In this document: piece by piece, positions 51,999-59,508 of the stretch
Layout: each line of letters starts with the position of its first letter
Position numbering within the stretch: the first letter of the stretch is position 1
NCBI GenBank assembly: GCA_023954475.1
Contig: JAMLHW010000003.1
Span: 434,001 to 498,000, forward strand
Direction: 5' to 3'
From: Anaerolineae bacterium
Lineage (GTDB): Bacteria; Chloroflexota; Anaerolineae; Promineifilales; Promineifilaceae
Length of the DNA stretch: 64,000 nt
Position numbers and translations under genes: made by a program
Notes under the pieces: generated by a model
The model's input: the letters and a program-made list of their open reading frames with translations, nothing else
What the model was told of the DNA's origin: nothing
The model's database searches: none

Positions 51999-52979
51999 AT
52001 GACACACAAAAATACGCACAGGTTGAAGCGAATCGCAGGAGGTGTTCTGGCTGTACTGCTCATGATAGGGTTGGTTGCCTGTGATGGAGCGACCAATTCG
52101 GCCGAATACGAGCCGCCGTCCGCGGCTGTTGCAGCCAGCGTAGCCTGGTTACAAACGCAAGTAAACGAAGACGGCGGTTACGGGATCGATTTTGAAACTG
52201 GTGACGCCGCCTCGTCAGTCAGTACGACATTGGATGCCCTGCTTGCGCTCGCCGCCGGTGATGCGGATGTAGTGGCGCAACGCGACTATTTGCAAGCGCA
52301 TTCGGCCGAACTGAACGAATATGCGGCATTATCCGGCGGTGCAGCCGGAAAAATCATCCTGGCGCTGGAGGCGGTTACGGCAGATCCGACCAATTTCGCC
52401 GGCGCTGACTGGATAGCCCTCACAAACAGCCACGAAGCAGACGGTGTTTACGCGCCGGATGCGTTTAATCAAGCGTTGGCGGTTTTGGGGTTAGCGACTG
52501 CCGGCGAAGCCGTTCTGGAGCGTGCTGTACAAGAACTACGCGATTTGCAAGCCGATGATGGTTCCTGGGATGACGGCTTTGGTACGTTACAAAACCCGGA
52601 TGCGACAGCCATGGCGATACAGGCGCTGTTGGCAGCGGGCGCGTCGCCTGACGATGCTGACATTGCGGCTGCGTTGGCATTTCTGGAAAATGCACAATTG
52701 CCGACTGCTGGCTGGGAATACGGAGTTGGATTTGGCGAAAGCGCCAATACCACAGCGGTCACCATTCAGGCATTGTTGGCACTAGGTGAGGATTTCTATT
52801 CATCCGAAAGCCATTGGGCCGTGAACGGAATTACGCCACTCGATGCCTTACTGTCGTACCAAAGTGAAAGCGGTGCGTTCCAATTCTTCGACGCAGACGA
52901 TCTGTTTGCGACACTGCAATCGTTACCGGCATTGGCCGGCACTACATATGCTGATATGTCCTCAGGAGATAGTCGCTAG
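51999..52979 (+). CDS. B12-regulated lipoprotein with alpha/alpha-toroid (intrinsic factor/transcobalamin N-domain-like)
   Basis: 326 residues. The lipobox is GLVACDG with Cys28. The mature part is an all-helical repeat protein of the prenyltransferase/squalene-cyclase toroid type, with repeats such as VAWLQTQVNEDGGYG, LRDLQADDGSWDDGF and LAFLENAQLPTAGWEYG, each followed by 'TA.AIQALLA.G'. The same alpha6/alpha6 barrel forms the N-terminal half of intrinsic factor and transcobalamin. The catalytic DxDD/DCTAE motifs of triterpene cyclases are absent. Placement behind a cobalamin riboswitch and before a DUF4430 gene suggests extracellular corrinoid capture. ATG 51999 after ACGGAGA; longer in-frame starts would include the riboswitch. 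Confidence 0.85.
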   Translation: MTHKNTHRLKRIAGGVLAVLLMIGLVACDGATNSAEYEPPSAAVAASVAWLQTQVNEDGGYGIDFETGDAASSVSTTLDALLALAAGDADVVAQRDYLQAHSAELNEYAALSGGAAGKIILALEAVTADPTNFAGADWIALTNSHEADGVYAPDAFNQALAVLGLATAGEAVLERAVQELRDLQADDGSWDDGFGTLQNPDATAMAIQALLAAGASPDDADIAAALAFLENAQLPTAGWEYGVGFGESANTTAVTIQALLALGEDFYSSESHWAVNGITPLDALLSYQSESGAFQFFDADDLFATLQSLPALAGTTYADMSSGDSR

Positions 52980-53600
52980 ATGGTACGATTGCTGCGCTTT
53001 TCGCTTGTTTTTTCGTTTACGATCGCCGTTTTTCTTGCGTTGACCACGGGTATGGCATCGGCGCAAGGGGAGGTTGGTCTCGTCATTGCACTGGGTAATG
53101 GTCAGATTGAAACGCAGTGCATTGCCGTTACCGAACCTGGCACAACTGGCTACGAATTGCTGGAACAATCCGGTCTGGATATCGCTGTGGATGCACAGGG
53201 TATGGGTGTGGCGGTGTGTAGCATCGAAGGCGTTGGTTGTCCAGCCAATGATTGCTTTTGCGCGTGTAAAGGAGGTGGCGAATGCAATTATTGGTCGTAT
53301 TGGACACACGAGAATGATGCCTGGCGCTATTCGCCAAACGGCGCCGGTCGCGAACAAGTAGTGGCAGGTGATGTGCAGGGGTGGTCATGGGGGCCGGGAG
53401 CTGTCAATTCGGCCGAAGCGCCGCCCGCGATCTCATTTGATGCGATTTGTCCGGCCGATACGGCACAAGCAGTGACCGTTACTCCGACAATGCCCAAATC
53501 GACAGTCGACTGGAAATCGTTTGCATCCTTTGCTGTCATCATGGCTGTTGTCGGGGGTAGCTGGCTGTTGCTCACTTACGTGCGCCGACAGCCGACATAG
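52980..53600 (+). CDS. DUF4430 (transcobalamin C-domain-like) membrane-anchored exported protein
   Basis: 206 residues: signal peptide (hydrophobic 8-24, cleavage near ASAQG), a DUF4430-like beta domain (about 30-150) with the family pattern NYWSYWTHENDAWRYSPNGA and VAGDVQGWSWGPG, and a C-terminal helix (about 181-198) with a short basic tail. A Cys-rich insert (CSIEGVGCPANDCFCACKGG) lies just before the YW motif and could form disulfides or bind a metal. DUF4430 is the fold of the transcobalamin C-terminal domain that clamps cobalamin. ATG 52980 directly follows the previous TAG, with AGGAG in front. No B12 transporter gene follows in the window. Confidence 0.82.
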   Translation: MVRLLRFSLVFSFTIAVFLALTTGMASAQGEVGLVIALGNGQIETQCIAVTEPGTTGYELLEQSGLDIAVDAQGMGVAVCSIEGVGCPANDCFCACKGGGECNYWSYWTHENDAWRYSPNGAGREQVVAGDVQGWSWGPGAVNSAEAPPAISFDAICPADTAQAVTVTPTMPKSTVDWKSFASFAVIMAVVGGSWLLLTYVRRQPT

Positions 53601-53608
53601 TTTGAGGC

Positions 53609-53992
53609 TTAATCTGGTGTCGATGATGAGAAACTGCTTTCGGCCGAAGATGGCATTTCCGGGTCGCTGAACTTACCCGCAGCATCGGGCAAATAGGGCG
53701 TAACCGCAATCACAGCGTCGAATGGCAGCGGGCCATAAATGTGCGGAAACAGTTCCGTTCCGCCAACCGTGTTTTCAAACTGCAGAACCGTCTTAACATT
53801 GTTGGCATCGATGACAAGCAAAAGCAAATCCCGTCGGTTTGCGTAGTATCGATTGGCCGTTGCCGTGATTTGCCCCGGCAACGAGCAATGAATGAACCCT
53901 TCCGCAGCCAACGACGGCGGTCGGTAACTGTCGGCTTGTTGTGCCTGTCGCCACGCTTCCTCAGTAACGATGTGCAATAACATAGAATTCAT
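53609..53992 (-). CDS. DUF952 family protein
   Basis: 127 residues. HIVTEEAWRQAQQADSYRPPSLAAEGFIHCS (in two parts) is the hallmark DUF952 opening, and GTELFPHIYGPLPFDAVIAV the hallmark end. The core is about 105 residues plus a Ser-rich tail. The fold is related to ADP-ribosyltransferase-like domains, but no activity is established. Two in-frame starts (53992, 53983) are possible. It lies 36 bp after the SpoIIE-type gene and may be its last operon member. Confidence 0.85.
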   Translation of the reverse strand: MNSMLLHIVTEEAWRQAQQADSYRPPSLAAEGFIHCSLPGQITATANRYYANRRDLLLLVIDANNVKTVLQFENTVGGTELFPHIYGPLPFDAVIAVTPYLPDAAGKFSDPEMPSSAESSFSSSTPD

Positions 53993-54028
53993 GCGTGTTG
54001 CTCGGCCATATTGCCGGCAATAGGGTTC

Positions 54029-56971
54029 CTATGCCAGGCATTGAATGACGACAAAGGTCGTGTCGTCAAATTGCGGTGCGCTGCCGGCAAAGGCGTCCAG
54101 TGCTTCGGTAATCGCGTCACAAACAGCAGCGGAAGATTGACCGCGCGTTGCGGTGATGACATCGTGTAATCTTTCCAGGCCAAATTCGTCCTGAGTTGCG
54201 TTCATCGTTTCGTTGACACCGTCTGTATACAGTACCACGATGTCGCCGGGTTCCAGTCGCACCGACTCTTCGGCAAAGCGCATGTCTTCGATGATACCCA
54301 TGGCTATGCCGTCGGCACGAAAATACGATGTTTCTCCGTTGGCGCTGACGTACAGTGGTGGGTTGTGGCCGCCGTTGGCATAGGTCAGTATGCGTGTTTT
54401 TGGATTCCAGACAGCGTAGAAGACGGTGACAAAAAGGTCGGATTCTGTGTCGTGCACGATGATATCGTTGGCGCGGCCGAGCGTAGCACCCGGTTCGATG
54501 CGCGTAAAGCCGACCGAACGGATAATGGTGCGACAGAGTGCCATGAACAAGGCTGCCGGGATGCCTTTGTCGGCGACGTCGGCAATGACAAAGCCGTAGG
54601 ATTCGTTGGGCAGCGCCAGAAAATCATAGAAATCGCCGCTGACCTGCCGGGCGGCACGCCAATATGCTGCCACGTCGAGGCCGGGAATATGGGGTCGGCT
54701 GTCGGGGATCAGGCTGGATTGAATGTGGCGGGCGACGGCGATTTCCTGTTCGAGACGTTCACGTTCGGCCGATTCTTTGTACAAGCGATCATTGACGACA
54801 GCCAAAGCAGCCTGTTGCGCCATACCGGAAAGGATATTGAGGCGACGTCCGGTAAGCGGGCGACCGGTGCTCGGTGAACTGACGAGTAAAGTTCCCACCA
54901 TCTGCCCACGCGCATAAAGGGGAACAATTTCGGCCGTTTCCGTTTCAAAAATGTGATTGAGCGGCTCCGGTAACGTGACCGTGTACGCTTTGGCCTCAGC
55001 CAGCGTACCCATCTCGTGTTCGTGTATTTCCAGTTGCGAAAAGTTGATGCCTTCGTCGATCAGACGCAAAGCAGTTGGGCGTAGACCATGGCTGGGACCC
55101 AGCTCAAACTCACTATCCGCTTCGTTCCATGTCATGAGCAGGGCAGACGGAACGCCGACCAGCATGGGAACCAGGCGGACAATGGTGCCTAAAATCTCGT
55201 TGAGATCGAACAGGCTGTTGACGGCTTCAGCCACCTGCAACAACGCTGTATTGACCCACGCTTCCTCTTCCTGTGCGGCATGCAATCCTTCACGTTCAAC
55301 GGCGCGTGCCGTTTGTTCGACGATGCTGATCATCAATTCGTGCTGCCGTTTTGCGCCGCTGTCAAACACGTAGGCGCTGCGGGGTCTTGGCGGTGGCTCT
55401 TCCACGATTAACGCCCCCAGCAATGTGTTTTGTACGAGTAACGGATAGAGTGTGATGCCGTCTGGGCCAATGTGGTCGCTCCAGGGCGGTGTGCGTTTGC
55501 TGGTGATTTCGGTGTGGCCAATGTGCAATGCATCCAGCGGCCCCCATATGCCGATTGACAATTCGGCCGAATGGAAGCGTGCCTCCTCTTCGGCCGAAAC
55601 ACCAAAGATGGCCCCTGGAAAATAAACATCGATTTCGCGGTCCCGCAGCAGGATGGCACAGCTTTCGACGCCTACCAATAATGGAATCAACCGCACAATG
55701 GCAGCCAGCAAATCATCCAGACCATCACTTTGATTGATTGCATCAACCACTTGCAATTGCGCCGTTGCCTGCCAGGCTTGTTCCCGTTGACGACTTACCT
55801 GGCGTGCCTTGGCTAATGCCGACGCGACATTACCCGCCAGCGCTTCCAGCACCGTCTCCTCGCGCGGCGTAAAGCCGCCAATCCGGTCACTTTGCACATC
55901 CAGAACGCCGATCACCTCGTCGTCGACCAGCAATGGGATGGCGATTTCCGATTGCGTTGCCGTTGCCTCGCCGTCGAATGCCGCAATGCCCGTGTGGCGA
56001 ACATAGCGTGCGTCCGTATTGACATCGTTGACGACAACTGCTTGTCGTGCAGCGACGGCGGCTCCGATTACGCCTTCATGAGGGGCAAGCCGCACGGATC
56101 CTGGTGCTAGCTCTGGTACGCTGGTGGCTTGCAAAACAGCCTCACCACTCCTCGTATCCATACCCAGCACGTTTACCGGATGAAAACCCAGGCGATCACG
56201 AGCCAGCTTGACGACGTGATCGATGATTTCAACCATGTCCTGTAATTCATTGACTTGTTGCGAGATACGGCTGATCATTTCCAAATCAGCCGCTCGTGTA
56301 CGCGCTTGTTCGTATAGTGACGCATTGGCCACACCGGCAGCAGCCTGATTCGCAAGAATTGCCAGCCGCTGCAAATCCTGCTGCGTGAATTGTCGTGGCT
56401 GATCGTGCTGTGCTGCCATGACGCCGAGCGTATTTTCACCGCTGACGAGAGGCAGGTAGATGGCGGAACGACCGGGATGACGGCTGACATAATGTGGTTC
56501 GGCCGGTAGTCGGGCTATTTCATCATGAAGGTCCTCGATGAGCAACGGTATTCGCTGATCGCGTACCCATGAAATGATGCCGACACTATCTTTCAAGTCA
56601 TACGCTACCGGTACGTCTTGATCTTCACCGCCAATGCGCCAGTAGAGGATTTGATAGAGATTGTGCTCAAAGAGGCCAAGTTGGAACGTATCGGTATCGA
56701 TAATCTTTCCGGCTTCATCTGCAATCAACCTGCACAAGGCCATGATATCGAGTTCGGAGGCGACGATGGCGCGGCTGGCTTCCTCCAATGTTTCCAGTTC
56801 TGCGACGCGTTGTTCCAATGCCTTGCGGATTTGTCTTTTCCGAAAATAGACGATGAGGACAATGCCTAGGGCGAAGGCCATCGCCACCATTGCGAAGAAC
56901 AGGACTATGCCGAAAGAGGAAGGCGGCGCAATTTGAAAGTGCCGGAGCATCTTATGCGCAATGATGGTCAT
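54029..56971 (-). CDS. Membrane-anchored multi-GAF SpoIIE-type phosphatase
   Basis: 980 residues. One membrane helix (about 20-43), a short coiled coil, then four GAF-type sensory domains (about 58-210, 235-390, 405-565, 580-740). After a helix with RLEQEIAVARHIQSSLIP, a PP2C/SpoIIE domain (about 760-980) follows, with GDFYDF, FVIADVADKGIPAALFM, LTYANGGHNPPL and VVLYTDGVNETMN carrying the metal Asp residues. It should dephosphorylate a STAS anti-anti-sigma protein in response to small ligands or redox. Start at 56971 or 56950. Last of the partner-switching genes, 27 bp after the RsbW-STAS gene. Confidence 0.92.
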   Translation of the reverse strand: MTIIAHKMLRHFQIAPPSSFGIVLFFAMVAMAFALGIVLIVYFRKRQIRKALEQRVAELETLEEASRAIVASELDIMALCRLIADEAGKIIDTDTFQLGLFEHNLYQILYWRIGGEDQDVPVAYDLKDSVGIISWVRDQRIPLLIEDLHDEIARLPAEPHYVSRHPGRSAIYLPLVSGENTLGVMAAQHDQPRQFTQQDLQRLAILANQAAAGVANASLYEQARTRAADLEMISRISQQVNELQDMVEIIDHVVKLARDRLGFHPVNVLGMDTRSGEAVLQATSVPELAPGSVRLAPHEGVIGAAVAARQAVVVNDVNTDARYVRHTGIAAFDGEATATQSEIAIPLLVDDEVIGVLDVQSDRIGGFTPREETVLEALAGNVASALAKARQVSRQREQAWQATAQLQVVDAINQSDGLDDLLAAIVRLIPLLVGVESCAILLRDREIDVYFPGAIFGVSAEEEARFHSAELSIGIWGPLDALHIGHTEITSKRTPPWSDHIGPDGITLYPLLVQNTLLGALIVEEPPPRPRSAYVFDSGAKRQHELMISIVEQTARAVEREGLHAAQEEEAWVNTALLQVAEAVNSLFDLNEILGTIVRLVPMLVGVPSALLMTWNEADSEFELGPSHGLRPTALRLIDEGINFSQLEIHEHEMGTLAEAKAYTVTLPEPLNHIFETETAEIVPLYARGQMVGTLLVSSPSTGRPLTGRRLNILSGMAQQAALAVVNDRLYKESAERERLEQEIAVARHIQSSLIPDSRPHIPGLDVAAYWRAARQVSGDFYDFLALPNESYGFVIADVADKGIPAALFMALCRTIIRSVGFTRIEPGATLGRANDIIVHDTESDLFVTVFYAVWNPKTRILTYANGGHNPPLYVSANGETSYFRADGIAMGIIEDMRFAEESVRLEPGDIVVLYTDGVNETMNATQDEFGLERLHDVITATRGQSSAAVCDAITEALDAFAGSAPQFDDTTFVVIQCLA

Positions 56972-56998
56972 CGGTACTGATGGGTGAAACGCAGCGGA

Positions 56999-57772
56999 TC
57001 AAGTAATGCCTTCTAGTGCAGCTTGTGCGGCGGCAACGGAATCGAACATGTCGAACAATTTGTCGAATCCGACAATGGTGAAAACTTCCATCACATGGTC
57101 ATCCAGATTTGCCAAAACGAGGTTGCCGTCGTGTGTGCGTACTCTGCGCCAAACGGATACCAATATGCGCAGGCCACTACTATTGATGTAGGTGACGTGT
57201 TGCATGTTGACAATGATACGGAAATGGCTGTTGACCAGTAGTTGATCAAGTGCGTTTTCGAACTGGGCGTTCAGCGCATGGTCGAGCCGCCCGCGAACAG
57301 TGATGATATAAAGTCCACTGCTGGTATGTTTCAACAAAATGGGATCAGTTTCGGCCGATTTTCGCCATTTAACCAGTGTCAATGTGTTTCCGACATACGG
57401 CTCATAGCTAAAATGAACCTCATCCATCAGCGTGCGGATAAAATGGAGGCCAAGCCCACCGATCTTCAGATTTTCGTCATCAGCAATTGGAGATTGTTCT
57501 AATGCTGTGATATCGGGAGCGAAACGTGGGCCGGTATCTTGCAGTGTGATCGTCAACGCATCATCGGTTGTTTCCCACGTTACGATGATATCGCCGACGT
57601 TTTCTGCACCATAAGCATGTTCGATAATGTTGGTAGTGGCTTCATCAGTTGCCAATTCGACTTGAAACCGGGCGTCGTCTTCGAGTTCGGCCGCATCATA
57701 ACCGGAAACCAAAAATCGGCCGATATTGCGGATTTCTGCATACCGGCCTGGAAAAGTAGCAGTCTGTTTCAT
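56999..57772 (-). CDS. RsbW-like anti-sigma kinase fused to a STAS domain
   Basis: 257 residues in two parts. Residues 1-145 are a GHKL serine kinase of the RsbW/SpoIIAB type: N box LATDEATTNIIEHAYG, G1 LQDTGPRFAP, and GGLGLHFIRTLMDEV. Residues about 150-257 are a STAS domain with INSSGLRILVSVWRR, where the Ser pair is the usual phosphorylation site. Kinase and antagonist are normally separate proteins. The fusion suggests an intramolecular switch or heteromer with the separate STAS protein encoded 46 bp upstream. The output partner (sigma factor or other target) is not obvious. Confidence 0.9.
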   Translation of the reverse strand: MKQTATFPGRYAEIRNIGRFLVSGYDAAELEDDARFQVELATDEATTNIIEHAYGAENVGDIIVTWETTDDALTITLQDTGPRFAPDITALEQSPIADDENLKIGGLGLHFIRTLMDEVHFSYEPYVGNTLTLVKWRKSAETDPILLKHTSSGLYIITVRGRLDHALNAQFENALDQLLVNSHFRIIVNMQHVTYINSSGLRILVSVWRRVRTHDGNLVLANLDDHVMEVFTIVGFDKLFDMFDSVAAAQAALEGIT

Positions 57773-57818
57773 GACGTCGGCGGTGCGTCATAGCTGACGT
57801 CTGTCGCCACGCAACTGT

Positions 57819-58172
57819 TTATTTCTTGGCGAAATCGGCAACGGCTGCTTCAACCGTTGTTTCAATGGGGAACAGTCGTCCCATCCCGGAAAGATTGAGA
57901 ACATCAATAACGCGCTCGGAAGGTGCAGCGATGACGACATTCCCATCAAAGACACCCAGCTTCACCATCTTACGCGCACTGACAATTGCGCGTATGCCGG
58001 CGCTACTCATATAATCGATCTCGGACAGGTCGAGAACGAGATTTTTCTGACCGCCGTCGATGACATCGTTGAGTACTAAATCAAAGTCTGAGGCATTACT
58101 GCTGTCGATGCGACCGGAAGGCTTAATGACGGTGCAACGATCCATTTCCTCGGTGGTGATGGTCAAAGTCAT
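57819..58172 (-). CDS. STAS-domain anti-sigma factor antagonist
   Basis: 117 residues, single STAS domain: VIKPSGRIDSSNASDFDLVL, then VLDLSEIDYMSSAGIRAIVSARK with the phospho-acceptor Ser in SSAG, and VFDGNVVIAAPSERVIDVL. It is expected to be phosphorylated by the RsbW-like kinase and dephosphorylated by the GAF-SpoIIE phosphatase. I prefer ATG 58172 (GGAGA 9 nt upstream) over ATG 58178, which is too near the ribosome site. First gene of the operon; divergent from queG. Confidence 0.9.
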   Translation of the reverse strand: MTLTITTEEMDRCTVIKPSGRIDSSNASDFDLVLNDVIDGGQKNLVLDLSEIDYMSSAGIRAIVSARKMVKLGVFDGNVVIAAPSERVIDVLNLSGMGRLFPIETTVEAAVADFAKK

Positions 58173-58293
58173 GAGCATTTTCTCCAGGCTTTTGTTTGTT
58201 GGTGAGGTTGCGAGCATTATATCACAAAAATATGGTGCAAATAGAGATGACCGACTACAATGCGTACAGGATCTGACCAATCCACCATACCTG

Positions 58294-59457
58294 ATGACAG
58301 CAGACCATTCAGCCTCCAAAAAAACGCGTCAATTGACCACGACTGTCAAAAACAAAGCCCTTGATCTGGGGTTCAATCTGGTCGGTATTGTGCTGGCTGA
58401 GCCCAGTATGCGGCTGAATGCTTATCTAGCCTGGATTGACCGCGAGATGCACGGCACGATGGGCTATCTGGCGCGCCCGGATCGATTGGCGCGGCGACGC
58501 GATCTGAATGTCATCTTGCCGGGAGTGCAATCGATAGTCGTCGTTGGGCTGAATTATTTTGCAGGCCGGTTGCCACCGGAAGTCACCGCCGACCCCAGTC
58601 GTGGACGCATCTCGAACTACGCTTGGGGTGTCGATTACCACGATGTGATGACGCCGCGTCTGTATGAACTGGCAGAATGGCTGGCAGACGAGACGGGCGG
58701 CGCGGTGCAGAGCAAAGTGTATGTAGACACGGGAGCGATTTTGGAGCGGGATTTGGGCGTTTCGGCCGAATTGGGTTTCACGGGTAAAAATACGATGTTG
58801 ATCAATCCGCGTCGCGGCTCCTTCTTCTTTCTCGGTGAACTGCTCACGACCGCCGCACTCACGCCCGATCAGCAGCGACGCACCATGCCCAACTGCGGCA
58901 GTTGTGCGCGTTGCATCGCAGCGTGCCCGACCAACGCCTTTCCCCAACCCTATGTTCTCGATGCCAGACGCTGCATTTCCTATCTGACCATCGAGTTGAA
59001 AGGCTGGATTCCGCGCGACCTGCGCCCGCTGCTGGGCAATTGGGTGTACGGATGCGACATCTGTCAGGATGTGTGTCCGTTTAACCGCTTTGCTGCGCCG
59101 ACTTCGGAGAGTGGATTTGCTGCCGCAGATGTTGCCAGCGCCGCTCCGCCTTTGCTTGAACTGCTTGCGCTAGATGAGGCAGCATTTGAACGCCGTTTTG
59201 CCGGCAGCCCGATCCGACGCATTAAACGGCAGCGTCTGGTGCGCAATGCCTGTGTGGCGGCGGGCAACTGGGGTGCAGGCGCAGCGGTGGTACCATTGAC
59301 CAAACTACTCGATGATCATGAGCTGCTCGTGCGCGGACATGCGGCGTGGGCATTAGGTCGGATTGGGCGGCAAGATGGATTGGCCGCGATAGCGCAGCGG
59401 TTTTCGGCCGAAACCGACCCCGACGTGCGCTATGAAATGAAACAAATTGTTGGTTAG
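58294..59457 (+). CDS. queG: Epoxyqueuosine reductase
   Basis: 387 residues. An N-terminal cobalamin-binding domain (VVGLNYFAGRLPP about 90, ISNYAWGVDYHDVM about 108-121, YVDTGAILERDLG about 145), two 4Fe-4S clusters (CGSCARCIAACP about 201-212 and CDICQDVCP about 254-262) and a C-terminal HEAT-like repeat (VRGHAAWALGRIG). It reduces epoxyqueuosine to queuosine in tRNA and uses cobalamin, which links it to the B12-regulated locus 5 kb away. ATG 58294 begins the conserved part; longer starts overlap the divergent STAS gene. Confidence 0.95.
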   Translation: MTADHSASKKTRQLTTTVKNKALDLGFNLVGIVLAEPSMRLNAYLAWIDREMHGTMGYLARPDRLARRRDLNVILPGVQSIVVVGLNYFAGRLPPEVTADPSRGRISNYAWGVDYHDVMTPRLYELAEWLADETGGAVQSKVYVDTGAILERDLGVSAELGFTGKNTMLINPRRGSFFFLGELLTTAALTPDQQRRTMPNCGSCARCIAACPTNAFPQPYVLDARRCISYLTIELKGWIPRDLRPLLGNWVYGCDICQDVCPFNRFAAPTSESGFAAADVASAAPPLLELLALDEAAFERRFAGSPIRRIKRQRLVRNACVAAGNWGAGAAVVPLTKLLDDHELLVRGHAAWALGRIGRQDGLAAIAQRFSAETDPDVRYEMKQIVG

Positions 59458-59508
59458 TTTGCCGATCGGTAACCTATCCATCTATCCCACTTCACAATGG
59501 AGATATCT

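Noticed and set aside
51999-52979. Calling the toroid lipoprotein a terpene cyclase
   Set aside because: The catalytic Asp motifs are absent, it is an exported lipoprotein, and it is controlled by a cobalamin riboswitch.
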